This document shows, piece by piece, positions 1-5,668 of a DNA stretch of 5,689 bases (within the stretch, counting starts at the first letter, position 1; each line of letters starts with the position of its first letter). The stretch lies in NCBI GenBank assembly GCA_005800795.1, contig SYEN01000338.1:1-5689 (forward strand). Reading direction: 5' to 3'. The stretch comes from Burkholderiales bacterium (GTDB lineage: Bacteria; Pseudomonadota; Gammaproteobacteria; Burkholderiales; SG8-41). The notes beneath the pieces are model-generated. The model was not told the origin of the DNA, did not search any database, and was given only the letters and a program-made list of their open reading frames with translations. A program made the translations under genes and the position numbers.

Positions 1-912
1 CTGCCGGTATCGAGCGCCTCCAACGTGTATGCCGGTTACCTGCCGCCGAGCCTGAAGCAGGTGGCGGATCGATTGGCCACGCACGATGCGCTGTTATGCG
101 TGGGCGGGCGTGGCTTGCGCAATACGCTGTATGCGGAAGCCTCCCTGCCGCAGAAAAAAGCATGGCTGGGCCACGAGTCATCCGCGCAAGCGCCAGGGGG
201 TGAGGAGGGGGACTACACCCTGGCGACGGTCACCAATCTCAAGCCGTCGCTGGCATCGATCGCGGCAGCGCTGCGCAAACGCAAAACCAGCAACAAGCCC
301 GCGCGGGTCGCACTGGATTTGCCTGCGCGCAACGCCCGCGTGCTGCACCCTACCCTCGCCATCCACGCACTGCTGAGGCAGTACGCCAACGCAATCTGGG
401 CGGATGAGGCCGGTCTGTCCACTTCCGATGTGCGGCAGTGGATGAATCTCAAGGCGGGCGAATACCTGATCAACGGCAGCGGCGGCATCGGCTGGGGTTT
501 GGCCGGTTCTGTCGGCGCTGCCATCGCGCAACTGAAGAGCAAAACCGCCAAACAAGTCGTCGCGGTCATCGGCGACGGTTCGGCGCTGTATGCCTCCGAG
601 GCGTTGTGGACAGCCGGGCATCACGGCACAAATATTTTACTGGTGATTCTGTCGAACCGGCGCTATGCCACGTTAAACGCGGCGGCAACGCGGCTGGCGG
701 GCGGGCCGCTAAAGTCCTTCACCATTGAGCCGCCGGTGATCGATTTCAGCGGATTGGCGAAGCTTTATGACTGGCGCTACGTATCAGTGAGTAGCGACAC
801 GCAAATGAGCAGCGCGCTGGCAAAACTGGGCAACCCGCTAAAGCGCAACACGCTGCTGGAACTGCATCTCGATGCAAACGTGCAGCCGGTGACCGCGTCA
901 CGGCATTTTTAG
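1..912 (+). CDS. ThDP-dependent enzyme, benzoylformate decarboxylase / acetolactate synthase-like, 3' part
   Basis: The frame is open from base 1 (codons from position 1 read L-P-V-S-S-A-S-N), so the true start lies left of the window; the GTG at 25 is probably internal. The visible 303 residues cover part of the central domain (a VGGRG-type strand near residue 34) and the whole C-terminal ThDP/Mg-binding domain. The cofactor motif begins with GDGS (visible residues 191-194) and ends 27 residues after its Asp with Asn219; this is the same Asp-to-Asn distance as the Mg ligands of Pseudomonas benzoylformate decarboxylase. The preceding SGGIGWGLAGSVGAA and the following ALWTAG segments also match that family best. 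The usual NNG turn reads S-N-R-R-Y, so the first Asn and the Gly are replaced. The catalytic Glu of the N-terminal PYR domain is off-window. Expected chemistry is decarboxylation or carboligation of a 2-oxoacid; the exact substrate is unknown. It ends at TAG 910-912, overlapping the convergent gene by 15 bp. Confidence 0.85.
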   Translation: MPVSSASNVYAGYLPPSLKQVADRLATHDALLCVGGRGLRNTLYAEASLPQKKAWLGHESSAQAPGGEEGDYTLATVTNLKPSLASIAAALRKRKTSNKPARVALDLPARNARVLHPTLAIHALLRQYANAIWADEAGLSTSDVRQWMNLKAGEYLINGSGGIGWGLAGSVGAAIAQLKSKTAKQVVAVIGDGSALYASEALWTAGHHGTNILLVILSNRRYATLNAAATRLAGGPLKSFTIEPPVIDFSGLAKLYDWRYVSVSSDTQMSSALAKLGNPLKRNTLLELHLDANVQPVTASRHF

Positions 913-1083
913 CTCACCAGCGCGTGCCAGCGGGGGCTCAAAGCGCTCCACCGCATGCGCCAGCCGTTCGATGTCCCGACCGCTCATGCCTTCGTGCGCG
1001 GGCAGGTATACCAGCGTGCTGAAAATCCACGCGGCTTCAGTGGCTGGCTCTGCGCCCGCTGGTGCTGCAATCACACCCGGGCT
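898..1083 (-). pseudogene. Detached C-terminal end of the DegT-family enzyme, in frame after the amber stop
   Basis: Reading on past the amber codon at 1084-1086 in the same frame gives 61 sense codons and then TGA at 898-900. The translation includes S-T-L-V-Y-L-P-A-H-E-G-M-S (about codons 22-34 after the stop) followed by R-D-I-E-R-L-A, which is the usual end of DegT-family proteins: a strand, L-P-x-H/Y-x-x-M, then a helix. This shows the break is a single-codon nonsense change and not a frameshift or deletion. With the amber codon read as an amino acid the protein would be 404 residues, a usual length for the family. The last five codons (898-912) overlap the 3' end of the convergent ThDP gene. 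Confidence 0.75.
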
Positions 1084-2112
1084 CTACGCGCTGATCGCCG
1101 CGTCAAATCCATGCTGCGCAAGATGATCGATCAACGCTTTGCGCCGTTCATGCACGACGGGAAATATCCAGTGTCTGTGTGCCAGCGCACCAGCGCCTAC
1201 GCAACGCGCGCCGAGCAAACCCTGCAACTGACGCGCGCGTTCGATACGGCGCACTGCGCTGGTCTGTTCGCCTTGCCTGAGACGCTTTAGCAGCAACCGC
1301 ATCAGCGGCGCCGGCGGCCGACGGCGTATTTTCTTAAAAAACGCCCCGCCCGCGAAGCCACGCGCGGCGCTCGACACCAACGGTTCGTGGGTGCCGCCGA
1401 ACAAGCGGCACAACCATGCCAGCGCGCCGAACACGTATTGATTGCCAAACGGCGCCAGTAACGCGTATTTCAACAACCGCAAGAAATACACGCTGCGCGA
1501 TTGCAGCGGCCAATGCGCCATGTGCTCACGCACCCGGTCACGCAATGCCGCATCGCGAAAACCCAGTACGGCACCACCCAACGCCGTAGCTGGCTTCACC
1601 GGGCCGAAGCTGAACAGGCGCACATCGGCCAGCGGCTCGCCACGCCACGCGTCACCCGTATAGCCTTGGGCGCAGTCCTCAATCAGCAAATATTTGTTTT
1701 TATTACAGAATTCTGAAATCCCTTGCACCGGCATACGGCTGCCGAACAGGTGCGCCACCAGTACCGCGCGCGTGCGCGGCGAACGCGCGCATTCGAGCGC
1801 GGCAGGCGACACGGCCAACGTGGTCATATCGAGATCAACCGGCACCGGCACCAGCCCATGGGCTTCGATGATGCGCGGCATATCGGCGATGTTTACCGCC
1901 GAAATCAGGATTTCGCTGCCCGGCGGCAACGCCAGCACGGCGAGCAAGGCATCGAAACCGCTGCGCACCGACAGGCAGGCGAGATTGGCCTGTTCGTCCC
2001 AAACGCTTTCTATGGCAGCGCACGGCTTTGCTGCATCGCCCGGCAACAGGCAGGCGAGCATTCCGCTTGCAAGATCAGCCGGGCCGATATCGATGCGTTT
2101 GCGGGGAATCAT
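1084..2112 (-). CDS. DegT/DnrJ/EryC1/StrS-family PLP-dependent enzyme, prematurely terminated
   Basis: This 342-residue frame is a fold-type I PLP enzyme of the sugar-aminotransferase (DegT/AHBA synthase) family. In order it shows the cofactor-phosphate motif R-S-G-F-D-A-L (residues 50-56), the strand L-I-E-D-C-A-Q (143-149) whose Asp146 should pair with the pyridine nitrogen, and S-F-G-P-V-K-P-A-T-A-L-G-G (168-180) in which Lys173 is the expected Schiff-base lysine. All catalytic elements are therefore present. The frame stops at TAG 1084-1086 just after a G-F-D-A-A segment, where family members continue for about 60 more residues; that missing end lies in the same frame at 898-1083. The ATG at 2112 lacks a strong Shine-Dalgarno and lies 32 bp after the GST stop, suggesting cotranscription or coupling with the GST gene. 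Family members usually transaminate keto-sugars, but this divergent subgroup has no clear substrate. It may be a recent pseudogene, a suppressed amber, or a sequencing error. Confidence 0.8.
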   Translation of the reverse strand: MIPRKRIDIGPADLASGMLACLLPGDAAKPCAAIESVWDEQANLACLSVRSGFDALLAVLALPPGSEILISAVNIADMPRIIEAHGLVPVPVDLDMTTLAVSPAALECARSPRTRAVLVAHLFGSRMPVQGISEFCNKNKYLLIEDCAQGYTGDAWRGEPLADVRLFSFGPVKPATALGGAVLGFRDAALRDRVREHMAHWPLQSRSVYFLRLLKYALLAPFGNQYVFGALAWLCRLFGGTHEPLVSSAARGFAGGAFFKKIRRRPPAPLMRLLLKRLRQGEQTSAVRRIERARQLQGLLGARCVGAGALAHRHWIFPVVHERRKALIDHLAQHGFDAAISA

Positions 2113-2144
2113 CGCTATGCACGCGATGCCGCCGATCCGCTACA

Positions 2145-2762
2145 TCACTGCGGCGGTGTCCAGTCCGGCGGCTGGGTCTTCACAAAAGCCGGCCGTGCCG
2201 CGATGCCGGCATGCCACGCCTTCAACTTCGGCGACGTCGCGCGCCAGTCATGCGGATAACGGAAATCGACGTATTGCAGCGCGACCCCCATGATCAAATC
2301 CGCCAGGCTAAAGCGATTGCCCACGAGGAACTCGCCACCCTTGAAGCTCGATTCGCCCAGCGCGATGGCGCGGCGCACACGTGCCGCTTCGCGTTCCATT
2401 TTGTCCTGCAACTGGTGCTCTGCAGGACGGCGTGTTTCAAAAATACGCTGAATCGCGGCATCAATGATGCCGTTGCCCAGCGCCTGCCAGCGCTGCGCCT
2501 CCCAATAGCCCACCGGGTCGCGCGGCGTGAAGGAACGGCCATCGACGTGATCGAGAAAATGCACGATCAGCACCGATTCAAAAATGTAATCGTTGGGCGC
2601 GATTTCCAGCGCGGGCACTTTCGACAGCGGATTTTTTTCAATGATCGGACTGTTGTCGGCCCACGGATCCTCGATCACAAATTCCACCGGCAAGGCTTTT
2701 TCTTCGATCAACACGCGCGCCTTGCGCACATACGGCGATGTCAACGATCCAAACAGCTTCAT
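2145..2762 (-). CDS. Glutathione S-transferase, YibF-like
   Basis: A 205-residue cytosolic GST of usual length. The N-terminal thioredoxin-like domain (about 1-75) begins M-K-L-F-G-S-L-T-S-P-Y-V-R-K and resembles E. coli YibF. Ser9 of the T-S-P motif is in the catalytic position, K-V-P (48-50) carries the cis-proline that binds glutathione, and E-S (62-63) is the gamma-glutamyl contact. The all-helical domain (about 85-200) contains F-S-L-A-D (151-155), the N-capping box and buried Asp of the GST fold. The start at 2762 is chosen because AGGAG lies 6 nt upstream and because family homology begins exactly there; an upstream in-frame ATG at 2807 would add 15 unrelated residues. It is probably the first gene of a minus-strand operon with the DegT-family gene and diverges from the dioxygenase. 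Likely role: glutathione conjugation or detoxification; substrate unknown. Confidence 0.9.
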   Translation of the reverse strand: MKLFGSLTSPYVRKARVLIEEKALPVEFVIEDPWADNSPIIEKNPLSKVPALEIAPNDYIFESVLIVHFLDHVDGRSFTPRDPVGYWEAQRWQALGNGIIDAAIQRIFETRRPAEHQLQDKMEREAARVRRAIALGESSFKGGEFLVGNRFSLADLIMGVALQYVDFRYPHDWRATSPKLKAWHAGIAARPAFVKTQPPDWTPPQ

Positions 2763-2766
2763 AACA

Positions 2767-2773
2767 CTCTCCT
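2767..2773 (-). promoter_or_regulatory. Shine-Dalgarno site of the GST gene
   Basis: The minus strand reads AGGAGAG here. Its AGGAG core (2769-2773) sits 6 nt before the ATG at 2762, which decides this start over the ATG at 2807. Confidence 0.75.
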
Positions 2774-2855
2774 GATTCCGGGATAAACCGGATTGACGAT
2801 AAAGCACTATTCTACTCCTGCGCGCATCGGAGGGCGGCCTGCGCGGCGGACGCGC

Positions 2856-2884
2856 TTTCAGTGCGCACGAAATTTCGCTACGAT
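2856..2884 (+). promoter_or_regulatory. Weak candidate sigma70 promoter with palindromic spacer, upstream of the dioxygenase
   Basis: TTTCAG (2856-2861) and TACGAT (2879-2884) are separated by 17 bp and match the -35 and -10 consensus at 3/6 and 4/6 bases. The spacer holds two perfect palindromes sharing one base: GTGCGCAC (2861-2868) and CGAAATTTCG (2868-2877), a plausible operator. The predicted transcript would have a leader of about 40 nt. The match is weak and could be chance. The rest of the 168-bp divergent region shows a TTGACG at 2793-2798 without a well-spaced -10 and a TAGAAT on the minus strand (rc of about 2810-2815) without a good -35. Confidence 0.3.
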
Positions 2885-2918
2885 TGCGCCATCACATGCC
2901 ACGCGCCAAGCCCCAATC

Positions 2919-2923
2919 GAGGA
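2919..2923 (+). promoter_or_regulatory. Shine-Dalgarno site of the TauD-family dioxygenase
   Basis: GAGGA lies 7 nt before the ATG at 2931. It supports this start over the in-frame ATG at 2793, whose extra 46 residues are Arg-rich, unlike the family, and would run through the promoter region. Confidence 0.7.
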
Positions 2924-2930
2924 TCACACC

Positions 2931-3824
2931 ATGATTACCGTAACCCGCATCGGAAAACATCTCGGCGCCGAAATTTCGGGTGTCGATTTGTCACAGCCGC
3001 TCGACGACAACACCTTTGCCCAGATCGCCAACGCATTCTTCGACAATGAAGTGGCTTTTTTCCGCAACCAACACCTCACGCCAGCGCAACAAATCGCCTT
3101 CACCCGCCGCTTTGGTACGCTGGAAGCCCACGTGCGCAAGGAAAGCCGTCTCGGCGGTCACGATGAAATTTTCGTGTTGTCGAACAAACTCGATGCAAAC
3201 GGAAAAGCCATCGGCGCACAGGATGCCGGGCGCTTCTGGCACAGCGATCTGTCGTACAAGCGCCAACCGAGCATGCTGTCTGCGCTGTATGCGGTGGAAG
3301 TCCCGGTAAAAGACGGTGTGGCGCTGGGCAACACGTATTTCGCCAGCAGCACGGCCGCCTACGCCGCACTGCCGGAAGCGACGAAGCAACGCGTCGATTC
3401 ACTGCGCAATGTGCACAGCTACCGCGAATACCGTCTCAAGAACTACGCTGCGCAGCAGGGCGAGGAACAGCGGGGTATTCGCACCGTACAGGAACACGCG
3501 CCGACGCCAGAACAACTCGCCAGCGTGCCCGATACCGAAATGAACGTGGTACGCGTACACCCGGTCACAAAACGTAAAGGGCTTTTCATCAACGAAGGCC
3601 ATACCGCTTATCTCACCGGCATCTCACGCGCCGAAAGCGATGCTGAACTGGCGAGTCTCTACGCCCACATCATCCAACCCGAATTTATCTACGGCCATAG
3701 CTGGCGCGTGGGCGATCTATTGATGTGGGACAACATCGCCGTGCAACACAAGGCAACGTTTGACTACGACCCGCTGCCACGGCTGATGTACCGCACCACG
3801 GTACGCGGGCCGGTGGTTATGTAA
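2931..3824 (+). CDS. TauD/TfdA-family Fe(II)/2-oxoglutarate-dependent dioxygenase
   Basis: A 297-residue non-heme iron oxygenase of usual family length. It should couple oxidative decarboxylation of 2-oxoglutarate to hydroxylation of a small acid, often releasing a leaving group (sulfite in TauD, an aryloxy group in TfdA). The iron triad is visible: H104-x-D106 in F-W-H-S-D-L-S-Y and distal H273 in N-I-A-V-Q-H. Arg288 in L-M-Y-R-T-T-V is the 2-oxoglutarate carboxylate anchor; the residue before it is Tyr where E. coli TauD has His. The N-terminal start I-G-x-x-L-G-A-E-I-S-G-V-D-L is the family signature. The sequence resembles TfdA-like proteins of Burkholderiales more than true taurine dioxygenase, so I do not assign tauD. 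The gene heads a plus-strand cluster, 25 bp before the tandem-barrel gene. Confidence 0.9.
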   Translation: MITVTRIGKHLGAEISGVDLSQPLDDNTFAQIANAFFDNEVAFFRNQHLTPAQQIAFTRRFGTLEAHVRKESRLGGHDEIFVLSNKLDANGKAIGAQDAGRFWHSDLSYKRQPSMLSALYAVEVPVKDGVALGNTYFASSTAAYAALPEATKQRVDSLRNVHSYREYRLKNYAAQQGEEQRGIRTVQEHAPTPEQLASVPDTEMNVVRVHPVTKRKGLFINEGHTAYLTGISRAESDAELASLYAHIIQPEFIYGHSWRVGDLLMWDNIAVQHKATFDYDPLPRLMYRTTVRGPVVM

Positions 3825-3837
3825 CTATCTGTTTTAA

Positions 3838-3842
3838 AAGGA
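3838..3842 (+). promoter_or_regulatory. Shine-Dalgarno site of the tandem barrel gene
   Basis: AAGGA is followed by a 7-nt CTTTTTT spacer and the ATG at 3850. It lies within the 25-bp gap after the dioxygenase stop, which supports an operon. Confidence 0.7.
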
Positions 3843-3849
3843 CTTTTTT

Positions 3850-4560
3850 ATGACGACTGCCAGCGGGCTCATCACCGTTCGCCTCGGCCCCACCCGCCCG
3901 GAATACGAGGCGGAGTTCAACGACTGGTACGATCTGGAGCACGTGCCGCAACTCACCGCGCTGCCCGGCTTCGTGCGCACGCGGCGCTACCTGTGTGAAA
4001 CAGCCGACATCCGCTATCTCGCGTGGTACGAAACCACCGATGACACCATCGAAGCTGGAGCCGATTTTCAGCACATCGTGAAAAATCCGACACCGTGGTC
4101 GGTGCGCATCCGCAAGCTTTACGAAAACAATCGCGAGCGCATGAATTTCAAACTCATGTGCGATGTAGCCAACGCCAGCGCGACACTGCCTGGCGGCGGC
4201 GCGCCGTGGATGTACATCGTGCACACCGATATTCCCGATCACATCGTCGGCGAATACAACGAGTGGTACGACAAGGAACATCTGCCGCGCTGCGCCAACA
4301 TCCCCGGCGTGCTGCGCGCCCGGCGTTATACGTCTGTGGCGTGCACTTCCGGCAACGTGGGGCCAAAATACCTGACCGCCTACGACCTCACCGGCGCTGA
4401 GGTGTGGGAAAGCCCTGCCGCGCAAGTGGCACGCAAGACACCATGGACGGAGAAAATGCGCTCGCTGTTTTCGAATACGCGGCGCGCGTTGTACTGGATG
4501 GTGGCGGCGAATGTGGAGCATGAGCAGGCGTTGAAGATGCCGAGGGTTAGTGTCGTATGA
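3850..4560 (+). CDS. Tandem dimeric alpha/beta-barrel (EthD-like) protein
   Basis: A 236-residue soluble protein with no signal peptide or membrane segment. It is an internal duplication: E-F-N-D-W-Y-D-L-E-H-V-P (22-33) recurs as E-Y-N-E-W-Y-D-K-E-H-L-P (135-146), each followed by L/I-P-G-F/V-x-R-x-R-R-Y (38-47 and 151-160). Near the end of each half lies T-P-W-S/T-x-x-x-R-x-L-Y/F-x-N (81-93 and 197-209). The N-x-W-Y-x-x-E-H-x-P plus P-G pattern is typical of small ferredoxin-like proteins that dimerise into an alpha/beta barrel (EthD and relatives). The two halves may form one pseudo-dimeric barrel within the chain. The repeated His31/His144 and Glu30/Glu143 are candidate active-site residues. 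Members of this fold include isomerases, lactone-forming enzymes, monooxygenases and accessory proteins of degradation operons; the function here is unassigned. Position 25 bp after the dioxygenase suggests a shared pathway, possibly acting on the hydroxylated product. Confidence 0.75.
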   Translation: MTTASGLITVRLGPTRPEYEAEFNDWYDLEHVPQLTALPGFVRTRRYLCETADIRYLAWYETTDDTIEAGADFQHIVKNPTPWSVRIRKLYENNRERMNFKLMCDVANASATLPGGGAPWMYIVHTDIPDHIVGEYNEWYDKEHLPRCANIPGVLRARRYTSVACTSGNVGPKYLTAYDLTGAEVWESPAAQVARKTPWTEKMRSLFSNTRRALYWMVAANVEHEQALKMPRVSVV

Positions 4561-4596
4561 AGCGCCTTCCCGGTATCCACAAGCCCGAATATTCAA

Positions 4597-4684
4597 TCCC
4601 GTCGTTCCCGCATAGGCGGGAACCCATAGGAAGTGCCCTATGGCGCAGTGTTATGGATTCCCGCCTACGCGGGAATGATGGGAA
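4597..4684. repeat. REPIN-like element: inverted pair of REP-type hairpins
   Basis: Two 30-bp units face each other. Unit A (about 4597-4626) contains TTCCCGCATAGGCGGGAA; unit B (about 4655-4684) in reverse complement contains TTCCCGCGTAGGCGGGAA. Over 30 bp they differ at only four sites, all transitions. Each unit is itself a hairpin with TTCCCGC/GCGGGAA-type arms, and the pair can fold into one long stem. The centre holds a further 7-bp inverted repeat, CCATAGG (4624-4630) and CCTATGG (4637-4643). This matches the widespread proteobacterial repeat family with core ATTCCCGC-N4-GCGGGAAT, related to Neisseria dRS3. It occupies most of the 157-bp gap between the tandem-barrel gene and the crotonase gene and could act as a transcript-end structure or stabiliser. 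Nothing else is apparent in the gap besides the crotonase Shine-Dalgarno. Confidence 0.85.
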
Positions 4685-4707
4685 AGGTTTTTCAATCTTC
4701 ACAGTAC

Positions 4708-4714
4708 AAGGTGG
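4708..4714 (+). promoter_or_regulatory. Shine-Dalgarno site of the crotonase gene
   Basis: AAGGTGG lies just before the ATG at 4718, with 6 nt between AAGG and the start codon, and supports this start immediately after the repeat element. Confidence 0.6.
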
Positions 4715-4717
4715 TCT

Positions 4718-5668
4718 ATGAACACACCAGCCGACCTCATCCTCACCCGGATCGAAAGCCGGGGCGACGCGGGCAACATCGCCTGGCTCACCATCAACAA
4801 TCCCTCCCGCCGCAACGCCCTGGGTATGGCGGGCAAGCGCGCGATTGCCGCAACCTTCAACCGCCTCGCGCAGGACGACAAACTGCGCGCCGCCGTGATC
4901 ACCGGCGCGGGCGACAAATCGTTCGTTGCCGGCGCCGACATCCACGAAATGAAGGACCTCACGCTCGAAGAAGCGGAAGTCGAACACACGCTCACGCATA
5001 CCGCCAATTCAGCCATTCGCAATTTTCCGGTGCCGGTGATCGCGCGCGTCAATGGGTATTGTTTGGGCTTCGGCATGGAGCTCGCGGCCGCCTGCGATCT
5101 GCGCGTCGGTGTGGACACCGCCAAATTCGGCATGCCTGAAGTGCGCGTTGGTATTCCGTCCGGTATGGAGGCGGTGTTGCTGCCCAAGTTGATCGGCTGG
5201 GGCAAGGCCGCCGAGTTGGTCTACACCGGAGACATCATCGACGCAGCCGAAGCCTATCGCATCGGCTTTTTGCAAAAACTCGTGCCCGCCGCCGAACTCG
5301 ATGCCGCCGTGGAACAATGGATTGCCTCGCTGCTGCTCGGTGGCAAGCGCGTGATGCGTCTGCAAAAAACGCTGTTGGGCGATTGGGAGCGCATGTCCGT
5401 CACCGACGGCATCTGGGCTGGTATCCGCGCCTGTGTCGAATCGCGCCGCACCGATGAACCGAAACGCATGATGGAAGCCTTCATCAACCGCAAGTCGCTC
5501 AATAACGCCCGGGCGGGCGCTTTGGCGGGCGTCGCGGCGCGTGCGAGCGCGCCGGACCAGCAGGTTACATGTACGGTGGCAGAAGTCCGTCATTTACTTG
5601 CTGCCCCAAGCCGGAACGCATTCTGCGCAGGAGGGAGGCAGTTGCAGCGCTGTGTTCTTCAGTGTTAG
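4718..5668 (+). CDS. Enoyl-CoA hydratase/isomerase (crotonase) family protein with extended C-terminus
   Basis: A crotonase-fold protein expected to act on an acyl-CoA, usually syn-hydration of a 2-enoyl-CoA. Oxyanion-hole elements are S-F-V-A-G-A-D-I (68-75) and Y-C-L-G-F-G (114-119). Glu121 in M-E-L-A-A-A-C-D and Glu141 in F-G-M-P-E-V match the two catalytic glutamates of rat mitochondrial hydratase (Glu144, Glu164), so hydratase activity is plausible. The P-G-x-G-G-T-Q stretch after the second Glu is replaced by P-S-G-M-E-A-V. Family similarity ends near residue 260 (A-F-I-N-R-K-S), the usual crotonase length. The frame then runs 56 more residues through Ala/Arg-rich and then Cys-containing sequence to TAG 5666-5668. 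A TAA at 5503-5505 in another frame lies exactly where a normal end would fall, so a one-base deletion or other rearrangement near the 3' end is possible. The gene follows the dioxygenase and barrel genes on the same strand. Confidence 0.85.
   Translation: MNTPADLILTRIESRGDAGNIAWLTINNPSRRNALGMAGKRAIAATFNRLAQDDKLRAAVITGAGDKSFVAGADIHEMKDLTLEEAEVEHTLTHTANSAIRNFPVPVIARVNGYCLGFGMELAAACDLRVGVDTAKFGMPEVRVGIPSGMEAVLLPKLIGWGKAAELVYTGDIIDAAEAYRIGFLQKLVPAAELDAAVEQWIASLLLGGKRVMRLQKTLLGDWERMSVTDGIWAGIRACVESRRTDEPKRMMEAFINRKSLNNARAGALAGVAARASAPDQQVTCTVAEVRHLLAAPSRNAFCAGGRQLQRCVLQC

Noticed and set aside
1084..1086. Pyrrolysine or other programmed amber decoding
   Set aside because: PLP enzymes of this family have no known need for a special residue at this position and no tRNA or context signal is visible. 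A point mutation or sequencing error is simpler.
1694..2293. Long plus-strand open frame (about 199 codons) opposite the DegT-family gene
   Set aside because: It is antisense to a well-supported coding region, the translation is low-complexity Ala/Arg/Ser-rich, and it crosses the intergenic gap into the GST gene. It is a GC-bias shadow.
2028..2786. 252-codon plus-strand open frame across the GST gene
   Set aside because: It lies opposite the GST, whose motifs and Shine-Dalgarno are clear; the Arg/His-rich translation has no recognisable domain.
2793..2930. N-terminal extension of the dioxygenase from ATG 2793
   Set aside because: The added 46 residues do not resemble the family and pass through the likely promoter. 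The ATG at 2931 has a good Shine-Dalgarno and begins the family signature.
3817..4596. 259-codon minus-strand open frame opposite the tandem barrel gene
   Set aside because: The opposite strand carries a clearly duplicated, motif-bearing protein. This frame shows no domain and runs into the intergenic region.
4597..4684. CRISPR or intrinsic terminator interpretation of the repeat pair
   Set aside because: There are only two units, in inverted orientation and with internal dyad symmetry, so it is not a CRISPR. No T-run follows the hairpins directly, so a canonical intrinsic terminator is not supported.
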